From an uncultured Flammeovirgaceae bacterium (lineage in GTDB: Bacteria > Bacteroidota > Bacteroidia > Cytophagales > Cyclobacteriaceae): DNA of 5,932 bases. A program made the translations under genes and the position numbers. The notes under the pieces are model-generated. The model was not told the origin of the DNA. It saw nothing but the letters and a program-made list of their open reading frames with translations, and did no database searches. Shown piece after piece: positions 1 to 5,901 of this stretch (within the stretch, counting starts at the first letter, position 1; every line of letters starts with the position of its first letter). The DNA lies in assembly GCA_946480685.1 (NCBI GenBank), contig CAMLLI010000310.1, forward strand, positions 1-5,932. The letters run 5' to 3'.

Positions 1-978
1 AAGACCGTACTTATCGTATACTGTATTCAAGTAGTTAGTTTGATCACCTGTCCCCACACCAAAAAATACTTTATTGTCCCTATAAATTTCCTTTACCGTA
101 ACCTTCCAAAAAGAAAATCGCAAGGTAGCTCCGGTATATGTGGAAGCCTTTTGGGTGTATTCATCATCCAGTATTCCTGACCAATTCGAATTCAATGAGT
201 CCTGGATCCTGGCACGTGTAACAGGAAAGCTGTAGATGGCCGCCCCGCTTACCATGACAAAACTTACGCAAATCAAAACCTTGCGTGTCCAATGAATTGA
301 AGTTGCCCGCTCAAAGAGTATATATACTATCAAAACAAGAAATACGAACAATGCGGTTTTAGACGAGATTAAAATCAATGCAAAAAAAGAGAACGCTATG
401 GTACTACCATCTCGAATGAAGCGTCTTTTCTTTGTATGATCACTTGCTGTTAGCAGAAGTATAATTGTCGCGAAGATTAAGTAGCCAGCGAAATAAACGG
501 GATGAAATTTAATAGGGTCTGTAAACCCAGTATAGAAAAAGACATTGATATCTTGACTTTCAGCATAACGGTATACAGAACACACCACCAGCGCTATAGA
601 TATTACCATGGTAAGCTTTGCAAAAAAAACCAGGATATTCTTTCTTTCTTTCGAGAGAATTTTAGGGTCTATAAGACTAAATGCAACAGGCAAAAGAAGG
701 AAAGGTATCTTCTTGTCTAATTCCCGAACGGCTCCTGAATAATTTTCACTATATAAAATTCCGACAGCGTGCAGTAAGTAGAACAGCAGGAAATAGAGAA
801 GGACACCGCTCTTGAGTCTGTGCCATGCGGCACCGTATTCTCTTGCGAATAAGAGCGTGCAGGCAACAAAGAAGAACATGAAAACATTACTAATTTTTAT
901 AGGCAGGAAAATTCCTATGATAGCCAGTTTGATAGTCAGAATTAAGAAAAATGCTTCTTTACCCTTAAGATATCCCAT
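1..978 (-). CDS. O-antigen ligase/polymerase family membrane protein (3' end cut by window edge)
   Basis: The reverse strand reads open without a stop from about 999 to position 1, giving 326 residues from the ATG at 978. The protein is very hydrophobic, with membrane segments near residues 9-27, 32-45, 58-75, 91-103, 115-135, 160-178, 193-204, 208-225 and 237-253. It carries landmarks of Wzy/WaaL-type proteins: E-L-D-K-K-I-P-F at 86-93, F-H-P-V-Y at 158-162, S-S-K-T-A at 205-209, and G-V-G-T-G-D at 307-312 in the start of a large periplasmic loop. Family members join lipid-linked glycans to lipid A or polymerise repeat units at the periplasmic face of the inner membrane. The conserved histidine that WaaL enzymes carry in that loop would lie beyond the edge, so ligase cannot be told from polymerase. 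ATG 978 is preferred over the in-frame ATG at 999 because AGGAAGG lies 6 bases before it. The gene is divergent from the glycosyltransferase and probably belongs to the same polysaccharide locus. Confidence 0.85.
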   Translation of the reverse strand, partial: MGYLKGKEAFFLILTIKLAIIGIFLPIKISNVFMFFFVACTLLFAREYGAAWHRLKSGVLLYFLLFYLLHAVGILYSENYSGAVRELDKKIPFLLLPVAFSLIDPKILSKERKNILVFFAKLTMVISIALVVCSVYRYAESQDINVFFYTGFTDPIKFHPVYFAGYLIFATIILLLTASDHTKKRRFIRDGSTIAFSFFALILISSKTALFVFLVLIVYILFERATSIHWTRKVLICVSFVMVSGAAIYSFPVTRARIQDSLNSNWSGILDDEYTQKASTYTGATLRFSFWKVTVKEIYRDNKVFFGVGTGDQTNYLNTVYDKYGL

Positions 979-984
979 TAAAGA

Positions 985-991
985 CCTTCCT
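985..991 (-). promoter_or_regulatory. Shine-Dalgarno-like AGGAAGG that decides the ligase start
   Basis: Read on the minus strand, AGGAAGG ends 6 bases before the ATG at 978. The ATG at 999 has only an A-rich stretch in front of it, and the in-frame stop at 1020-1018 rules out a longer protein. Many Bacteroidota genes lack such sites, so this supports the 978 start without proving it. Confidence 0.5.
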
Positions 992-1047
992 AATGTCATT
1001 TTTGATTTTATTTGCAATCAGTTAAACTTGTCTAAAATTACAAACCT

Positions 1048-2166
1048 TTGAAGATCGCAATATTAGGAACTAAGGGAATACCAAATCAATATGGAGGGTT
1101 TGAACAATTTGCTGAATATTTGTCTGTAGGTTTGGTAGAAAGAGGCCATGAAGTAACTGTTTACTCACCACATTTTCATCCTTACAAGGAATCCAATTTC
1201 AAGGGAGTAGCGATAAAACATATATTTTGTCCGGAAAGCATTTTAGGGGGAGGTGCACATTTTATATACGACCATCTTTGTCTATCCGATGCCTATAAAA
1301 ATAATGATTTTGATATAATTTATGAAGCCGGCTATGCGAGCTGTGCTCCGTCATTGCAATATTTCAGATCCAAACAAAAAAAGCCCCTTGTTTTTACAAA
1401 CATGGATGGCCTTGAATGGAAAAGAAACAAGTGGAATAAATTTGTTCAAAAGCTCACATTAAGATCAGAGAAATTAGCGGTACATCAATCTCATATACTT
1501 ATTGCTGACAATATTGGCATTCATAACTATATCCTCAGAACGTACAACAAAGATTCATACTTCATTCCTTACGGAGCCGATCTTGAGGTAAGTCACAATG
1601 TATCCTCTCTTGATTCTTTAGGACTTACGAAAGAGAAATACTTTTTAGTGATTGCCAGACTCGAGCCTGAGAATAACATTGAAAAGATTATTCAGGCTTT
1701 TATACTATCAAAATCAACGGATACACTTGCTATAGTAGGGGGGCTTAAAACTAAACATGCTAAAGAACTTTTAAAGTATAGCGATTCAGGGAAGATTTTA
1801 TTTTTGGGCAGTATATATGATAAAAAGGTGTTGGACTCACTTCGCTTCTATAGTAAAGCATATTTTCATGGGCATTCTGTTGGAGGAACAAATCCCTCGC
1901 TTCTTGAAGCCATGGCTGATGAGAGTTTTATTATAGCACATGACAATGAATTTAACCGCTCTGTACTCGAGGACAATGCTCTGTTCTTTGCAGATGTTAA
2001 CGACCTTGCTGCTACAATTACAAAAGTTCAAGAGCAAAGGGATCAAAACTATAGTGTCTTCGCTAAAAGAAATATAGACCTTATTCGTGAGAAGTATAAC
2101 TGGAAAACAATCATAGAATCTCACGAATCTCTTTTTCTAAAATGCCTGGAGAACGTGAAAGGTTAA
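1048..2166 (+). CDS. GT4-type glycosyltransferase, DUF1972/rhamnosyltransferase-like
   Basis: This is a 372-residue cytoplasmic glycosyltransferase that would transfer a sugar from a nucleotide-sugar donor to a lipid-linked or surface glycan. The N-terminus (M-K-I-A-I-L-G-T-K-G-I-P, then Y-G-G-F-E-Q-F-A-E-Y-L) is the signature of the DUF1972 domain. N-M-D-G-L-E-W-K-R-N-K-W at 118-129 is a second family hallmark. The C-terminal GT-B domain has I-A-R-L-E-P-E-N-N at 202-210 and G-G-T-N-P-S-L-L-E-A-M-A at 279-290, where E287 is the second glutamate of the GT4 E-x7-E motif. The first glutamate is G279, which I recall as usual for this family. The start is TTG: an in-frame TAA at 1033-1035 excludes a longer form, and TTG gives the expected N-terminus exactly. 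Sampled lines are about 25-35% GC, lower than the genes to the right, as is common for exchanged polysaccharide genes. Sugar and linkage cannot be read from sequence. Confidence 0.9.
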   Translation: MKIAILGTKGIPNQYGGFEQFAEYLSVGLVERGHEVTVYSPHFHPYKESNFKGVAIKHIFCPESILGGGAHFIYDHLCLSDAYKNNDFDIIYEAGYASCAPSLQYFRSKQKKPLVFTNMDGLEWKRNKWNKFVQKLTLRSEKLAVHQSHILIADNIGIHNYILRTYNKDSYFIPYGADLEVSHNVSSLDSLGLTKEKYFLVIARLEPENNIEKIIQAFILSKSTDTLAIVGGLKTKHAKELLKYSDSGKILFLGSIYDKKVLDSLRFYSKAYFHGHSVGGTNPSLLEAMADESFIIAHDNEFNRSVLEDNALFFADVNDLAATITKVQEQRDQNYSVFAKRNIDLIREKYNWKTIIESHESLFLKCLENVKG

Positions 2167-2289
2167 TAAATCGATCTTTACAAATCAGCACAAGCCAAAT
2201 ACTGCTACTGTACGCCTGGCAAATGAATTCCACACTATTGCTAAATTAATTAAGGTTTTACACTATTTTTACACACTTTTTTGTGCTTT
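2167..2289. other. Intergenic gap between glycosyltransferase and WecA-like gene
   Basis: This gap has 123 AT-rich bases. I see no convincing terminator, RNA gene or small ORF in it. A weak promoter candidate (2264-2271) lies near its right end. The size of the gap and the GC change across it suggest that the two neighbours are separate transcription units. Confidence 0.5.
2264..2271 (+). promoter_or_regulatory. Weak Bacteroidota-type -7 candidate before the WecA-like gene
   Basis: TATTTTTA matches the TAnnTTTG consensus except for the last base, and lies 18 bases before the ATG at 2290. An ATTG at 2237-2240 could serve as the -33 element, but the 23-base spacer is longer than expected. AT-rich sequence produces such matches often, so this is only a candidate. 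Confidence 0.22.
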
Positions 2290-3354
2290 ATGGCTATTCA
2301 GCTTGCTGCTGCTACAACTTCTTTTGTCATTGCTTTTTTGATCGTCCCGGTGATCATCAAATATTCATTGCAAAAAAACCTGGTGGACATTCCGGGCCGG
2401 AGAAAAATCCACAAAAAAGTAACGCCTTCTATGGGCGGGATTGCCATTTTCATCGGCTTCTTCATCTCATCACTGATATGGATTGATATACAGAGCTGGG
2501 GCACTATAAAGTTTATTATGGTGGCGCTGTCTGTTATTTTCTTTATTGGCGTTCGCGATGACCTTGTGCCTTTGCGATGGATGATTAAACTGATGGGCCA
2601 GATTATGGCTGCCTCGCTCCTGATATTTCTTTTCGACCTGAGAATCAAATCGTTCTATGGCCTTTTTAGCATTTACGAATTACCGGATATCGTTAGTTAT
2701 CTGTTGACGTATTTTACCATTATTGTTATAACAAATTCATTCAACCTGATTGATGGACTAGATGGATTGGCAGGAACCATTGCCACTCTTTCTCTCATTG
2801 CATTTGGAGTATGGTTCTTTCTGATCGATGATTTTATTTTTTCCATTCTGTCGTTCTCCATGGTTGGGGCGATCTTTGCCTTCCTTATTTTTAATTGGGA
2901 GCCGTCTGAAGTCTTTATGGGCGATACAGGGGCGCTGGTTATCGGCATGATGCTCGCCATGCTCACGATCCGTTTCATTGATCTTAACTATAATTTACCG
3001 GAGCATTATCCATACAGATTCAATGCCTCTGTTGGTACAGCTGCCTGCTTCATAATTATTCCACTAGTCGATACGTTGCGTATTGTTTTACTACGCATCT
3101 TAAAAGGACAGTCACCTTTCAAGCCGGACAAGAGCCATATACATCATGCGATAATGCGCTTGGGTATGACGCACAGTCAAACTACATTAATTCTTGCGGG
3201 TGCTCATCTGCTTTATATTGGACTGGCCTTGATATTCCATAATTTTTCGGAGCGATATATCCTGACCGGGGTTATCGTACTTTCTTTTGTTCTCAGTGTT
3301 ACGCTCGACCGATTAATTCTGGGCAGATTGTCTCCCAAAGAACTCGAAGAGTAA
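2290..3354 (+). CDS. WecA/TagO-like undecaprenyl-phosphate sugar-1-phosphate transferase (MraY/WecA family)
   Basis: This is a 354-residue inner-membrane enzyme of the polyprenyl-phosphate HexNAc-1-phosphate transferase family. It moves a sugar-1-phosphate, in WecA GlcNAc-1-P from UDP-GlcNAc, onto undecaprenyl phosphate, the first step of O-antigen, capsule or teichoic-acid-like glycan assembly. The family's cytoplasmic motifs appear in order: D33-x-P35 with R-K-x-H41 and M-G-G at 48-50; D90-D91 (Mg-binding) followed by K100 and G103-Q104; N149-x-x-N152-x-x-D155-G-L-D158-G; F209-M-G-D212-T-G214; and H283-I-H285-H286. The H-I-H-H form is typical of WecA rather than of MraY, which acts in peptidoglycan synthesis. 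About ten hydrophobic segments alternate with these loops. ATG 2290 is preferred over the in-frame TTG at 2281, because nothing recognisable is gained by the longer form. Its neighbours, a glycosyltransferase and a ligase-like protein, fit a surface-glycan role. The exact sugar donor is not determined. Confidence 0.93.
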   Translation: MAIQLAAATTSFVIAFLIVPVIIKYSLQKNLVDIPGRRKIHKKVTPSMGGIAIFIGFFISSLIWIDIQSWGTIKFIMVALSVIFFIGVRDDLVPLRWMIKLMGQIMAASLLIFLFDLRIKSFYGLFSIYELPDIVSYLLTYFTIIVITNSFNLIDGLDGLAGTIATLSLIAFGVWFFLIDDFIFSILSFSMVGAIFAFLIFNWEPSEVFMGDTGALVIGMMLAMLTIRFIDLNYNLPEHYPYRFNASVGTAACFIIIPLVDTLRIVLLRILKGQSPFKPDKSHIHHAIMRLGMTHSQTTLILAGAHLLYIGLALIFHNFSERYILTGVIVLSFVLSVTLDRLILGRLSPKELEE

Positions 3355-3359
3355 CAACG

Positions 3360-3391
3360 TTAGGGCAATACAACACTATATTGTATTTTTG
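3360..3391 (+). promoter_or_regulatory. Bacteroidota-type promoter candidate for the pheS operon
   Basis: TATTTTTG at 3384-3391 matches the Bacteroidota -7 consensus TAnnTTTG exactly. TTAG at 3360-3363 matches three of four bases of the -33 element TTTG, with a 20-base spacer. Transcription would start near 3397, giving a leader of about 15 bases before the ATG at 3412. The spacing and location are good, but this is a consensus match only. Confidence 0.5.
3367..3387. repeat. Perfect 7-bp inverted repeat upstream of pheS
   Basis: AATACAA at 3367-3373 and TTGTATT at 3381-3387 are exact reverse complements around a 7-base loop (CACTATA), with TTT following at 3388-3390. The stem has a single G-C pair, so it would be a weak terminator for the WecA-like gene. 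It overlaps the -7 element of the pheS promoter candidate, so an operator or a promoter-associated palindrome is equally possible. Confidence 0.45.
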
Positions 3392-3411
3392 GTGTCGTTC
3401 ATTTGATACCA

Positions 3412-4452
3412 ATGCAAGAGAAAATTAAATCACTTATTCAGGAAGTAGAAGCTTTTACAGCGAATGATAAACAAGGAGTTGAGAACTTCAGACTCCGCTA
3501 TATAAGTCGTAAAGGAGTTGTTGGTGATTTGTTTGAAGAATTAAAACAGGTGCCTGTTGAAGAAAAGAAAACGGTCGGCAAAATCCTGAACGAACTCAAA
3601 CAAGCTGCAGAGAATAAACTGGCATCATTGAATGAGCAGCTTGAATCCAATCCGTCTGCTCAAACTGATATTGATCTTACGCTTCCTGGCATTCCGAATA
3701 CATTAGGCAATCTTCATCCGCTGTCATTAACACGTTATAAGATCATCGAGATTTTCGAGCGATTAGGTTTTAATGTAGCGGATGGACCTGAGATCGAAGA
3801 TGACTGGCATAATTTCTCTGCACTTAATTTCCCGGAGAATCACCCGGCAAGAGAAATGCAGGATACTTTCTTCATCGAAAAGAAAGGCGCATCAGATGCT
3901 CAGGATATACTATTGAGAACGCATACTTCCAACGTACAGATCAGGCTTATGAAAAAACAGAAGCCACCGATCCGCGCAATCATGCCTGGACGTGTGTATC
4001 GTAACGAAGCTATATCTGCGCGCGCTCACTGCTTCTTCCACCAGGTTGAAGGACTATATGTCGATAAAAATGTAAGCTTCTCAGATCTGAAACAGACATT
4101 ATTCCATTTTGCAAAAGAGATGTATGGCAAGGACATAAAACTTCGCCTGAGACCATCGTTCTTTCCTTTTACAGAACCGAGTGCTGAAATCGATGTTACT
4201 TGCCTTATTTGTAAAGGCGAAGGATGTGTAGTTTGCAAGCGCAGTGGTTGGGTAGAGATTGCCGGCGCCGGCATGGTTCATCCAAATGTATTGCGTAACT
4301 GTGGCATTGATCCGCAAGAGTATACAGGCTTTGCTTTCGGGATGGGTATTGAACGCGTTACTCAGCTTCGCTACCAGGTAAATGATCTGAGACTTTACTC
4401 AGAAAATGATATACGTTTCTTAAAACAATTTCACACCAGTGATATTGCATGA
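3412..4452 (+). CDS. pheS: Phenylalanine--tRNA ligase alpha subunit
   Basis: PheS is the catalytic subunit of the (alpha-beta)2 enzyme that charges tRNA-Phe in the cytoplasm. The first 85 or so residues are charged and helical, matching the N-terminal tRNA-binding coiled coil. The class II core follows: H-P-L-S-L-T-R-Y with D-G-P-E-I-E, then motif 2 with G193-R-V-Y-R-N-E199 and F-H-Q-V-E-G at 209-214, and motif 3 with G306-F-A-F-G-M-G-I-E-R-V316. Between motifs 2 and 3 there is a C264-x2-C267-x4-C272-x2-C275 knuckle, then G-W-V-E-I and G-M-V-H-P-N. This insert is absent from E. coli PheS but familiar to me from other bacterial PheS proteins; zinc binding is an inference. At 346 residues the length is normal. 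ATG 3412 is preferred over the in-frame TTG at 3403. pheT does not follow; the next gene overlaps the stop by 4 bases, suggesting translational coupling. Confidence 0.97.
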   Translation: MQEKIKSLIQEVEAFTANDKQGVENFRLRYISRKGVVGDLFEELKQVPVEEKKTVGKILNELKQAAENKLASLNEQLESNPSAQTDIDLTLPGIPNTLGNLHPLSLTRYKIIEIFERLGFNVADGPEIEDDWHNFSALNFPENHPAREMQDTFFIEKKGASDAQDILLRTHTSNVQIRLMKKQKPPIRAIMPGRVYRNEAISARAHCFFHQVEGLYVDKNVSFSDLKQTLFHFAKEMYGKDIKLRLRPSFFPFTEPSAEIDVTCLICKGEGCVVCKRSGWVEIAGAGMVHPNVLRNCGIDPQEYTGFAFGMGIERVTQLRYQVNDLRLYSENDIRFLKQFHTSDIA

Positions 4453-5315
4453 CAATTGAGAATATAAAAAGGATTGCAGTGATTGGCGCTGGCACCATGG
4501 GACAAGGAATTGCCCAGGTATGCGCATTGGCCGGATATACTGTGATGCTATATGATATTCAACCTGAACTAATCAGAACTGCTATCGCGACAATTCGAAA
4601 AACACTTGAGTCGCATGTAGAGAGAGGTAAGATAACGGAGCAATATAAAAACGAAGTCATCGGCAGGATAGAGCCTGCAGGTGACTTCAGAACTCTTCAG
4701 GTCGATTTGGCGATTGAAGCGGTAATAGAAAAGCTTGATGTCAAGCAAAAAATTTTTTCGGAAGTCGAAAAGATCAACGGGCAAGATTGCATACTGATCA
4801 GCAACACTTCTTCCATTTCAATAACGTTGATAGCATCAGTATTAAAATATCCCGGTAGGTTTGCTGGCCTGCATTTCTTTAACCCGGCCCCAGCGATGAA
4901 ACTGGTAGAGATCGTTAGAGGTGCTGCTACCGATGAGCCTACGATCAACTTCTTAAAAGATTTTAGTCATAAGATTTCGAAGGCGGCAGTACTGGTTAAA
5001 GATTCTCCAGGCTTTATAGTCAACCGCGTTGCGCGTCATTTTTATACAGAGTCTCTGCGGATTCTGGAGGATAATGTTTCTGATTTCGAACCAGTTGACC
5101 GATTAATGCGGGCTACAGGATTTAAAATGGGGCCTTTTGAATTAATGGATTTGATTGGCATGGACGTTAACTATGCAGTGACTTCATCTATGTATAATTC
5201 ATTCCATCAAGATCCTAAATTCAGACCTAGCAGAATTCAACAACAAAAGATTGAAGCGGGCTTTTTAGGAAGAAAGTCAGGCAAAGGTTTTTACACATAT
5301 CAAAGCAAGGAATAG
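4449..5315 (+). CDS. hbd: 3-hydroxybutyryl-CoA dehydrogenase
   Basis: This 288-residue cytoplasmic enzyme would interconvert 3-hydroxyacyl-CoA and 3-oxoacyl-CoA with NAD(P), a step in butyrate-type metabolism, beta-oxidation or phenylacetate breakdown. The N-terminal Rossmann domain has G13-A-G15-T-M-G18 and D36 at the end of the second strand, which points to NAD. The catalytic set of the short-chain 3-hydroxyacyl-CoA dehydrogenases is complete: S121 in S-N-T-S-S, H142 in H-F-F-N-P, E154 in K-L-V-E-I-V and N192 in F-I-V-N-R. Their spacings equal those of the human enzyme (Ser137, His158, Glu170, Asn208). The C-terminal helical domain ends with the family's G-P-F-E-L-M-D-L-I-G-x-D and G-R-K-S-G-K-G-F-Y. 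It is a stand-alone dehydrogenase, not a fused FadB-type protein. The start overlaps the pheS stop as ATGA, so it is probably cotranscribed. Chain length and physiological direction are unknown; paaH would be an alternative name. Confidence 0.95.
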   Translation: MTIENIKRIAVIGAGTMGQGIAQVCALAGYTVMLYDIQPELIRTAIATIRKTLESHVERGKITEQYKNEVIGRIEPAGDFRTLQVDLAIEAVIEKLDVKQKIFSEVEKINGQDCILISNTSSISITLIASVLKYPGRFAGLHFFNPAPAMKLVEIVRGAATDEPTINFLKDFSHKISKAAVLVKDSPGFIVNRVARHFYTESLRILEDNVSDFEPVDRLMRATGFKMGPFELMDLIGMDVNYAVTSSMYNSFHQDPKFRPSRIQQQKIEAGFLGRKSGKGFYTYQSKE

Positions 5316-5318
5316 CAA

Positions 5319-5741
5319 ATGCATTGGAGAGCGGTAATACTTTTTGTTTTTTTGGGATGTTCTTCCGATTTAAGTGACGACTCCATTCCCTATGTAGCTT
5401 TTCAGGACATCGTTATTAATTTAAATCTCCCGGAATACAACACGCTGAAAACAACAGGGCATCAGTATATAAATAGCGGAGGAGTTAAAGGAATCATCGT
5501 TCACCAGGTTAATTCTAATCTATACTATGCCTTTGAGCGCAACTGTTCTTACCAACCCAATAATGTTTGCTCTACGGTTGAAATACACTCTTCAAACTTA
5601 TATCTGACGGATCCCTGCTGTGGATCTATGTTTGGATTTGATGGTAATCCTACTGGTGGTGTTGCCTGGCGTCCGCTCAGACGTTACGAAACTATCTTAA
5701 GTGGTTCCACGCTTACGATTACGGATTCTGTTTTGCAGTGA
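5319..5741 (+). CDS. Small putative lipoprotein with a degenerate Rieske-like domain
   Basis: This is a 140-residue protein of unknown function. A very short signal (M-H-W-R, hydrophobic residues 5-13) ends in F-L-G-C14, a loose lipobox, followed by S-S-D-L-S-D-D, so a lipoprotein outside the inner membrane is likely. The rest is beta-rich. Residues 76-125 resemble a Rieske [2Fe-2S] domain: C76-S-Y78, C84, then D98-P-C100-C101-G-S-x-F, a D-G-N-P turn and R-P-L-R-R-Y. Aligned to the bc1 Rieske protein, C76 matches the first cysteine ligand, and C84 and C100 match the structural disulfide. Both histidine ligands (Y78, C101) and the second cysteine ligand (D98) are changed, so a normal cluster cannot form. 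The gene begins 3 bases after the dehydrogenase stop, and a stop at 5313-5315 excludes an earlier start. It appears to be the last gene of the pheS operon. I recall similar unnamed proteins in Cytophagales-like bacteria, but no function. Confidence 0.82.
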   Translation: MHWRAVILFVFLGCSSDLSDDSIPYVAFQDIVINLNLPEYNTLKTTGHQYINSGGVKGIIVHQVNSNLYYAFERNCSYQPNNVCSTVEIHSSNLYLTDPCCGSMFGFDGNPTGGVAWRPLRRYETILSGSTLTITDSVLQ

Positions 5742-5781
5742 GGATTGAGATGATAACTTCAATGGCACTTTGTTCCTAAAG

Positions 5782-5800
5782 ACACCTCGATCGAAGGTGT
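5782..5800 (+). terminator. Weak terminator candidate after the pheS operon
   Basis: ACACCT (5782-5787) and AGGTGT (5795-5800) form a 6-bp stem around the loop CGATCGA, about 40 bases after the last stop codon. The following TGTTTCTT is only a poor U-tract. It could also be a processed or bidirectional stem. Confidence 0.4.
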
Positions 5801-5901
5801 TGTTTCTTGGCGCACGTGTTAGCTGTAGTAAATTACCTTTGACGTTTACTGCGCGTTGAGCGGATTCTGAGGAGGAGAGGATAGTATTTAGGGAGTTATA
5901 T

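Noticed and set aside
979..1047. Promoters for the divergent ligase and glycosyltransferase genes
   Set aside because: Several AT-rich partial matches exist (for example CATTTTTG at 997-1004), but none has a partner element at a sensible spacing on either strand.
502..1051. Two plus-strand open frames, 502-720 and 812-1051
   Set aside because: Both lie opposite the ligase-like gene, whose minus-strand reading gives a coherent multi-spanning protein with family motifs; the plus-strand translations have no recognisable domain.
1837..2124. Minus-strand open frame inside the glycosyltransferase
   Set aside because: It overlaps the conserved GT4 C-terminal domain and has no domain of its own.
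2272..2284. CACA and TGTG arms around a T-run just before the WecA-like start
   Set aside because: A 4-bp stem is too short to be meaningful, and the T-run sits in the loop rather than after the stem.
2283..2978. Open frames in other phases over the WecA-like gene, including 2298-2648 and 2697-2978 on the minus strand
   Set aside because: They are antisense or shifted copies of a clearly coding region with all MraY/WecA motifs.
4026..4948. Minus-strand open frames opposite pheS and the dehydrogenase
   Set aside because: The plus-strand genes are unmistakable and cover the whole stretch.
5834..5841. TACCTTTG, an exact match to the Bacteroidota -7 consensus
   Set aside because: No -33 element is found at the right distance, no gene follows inside the window, and the nearest structure downstream is a terminator facing the other way.
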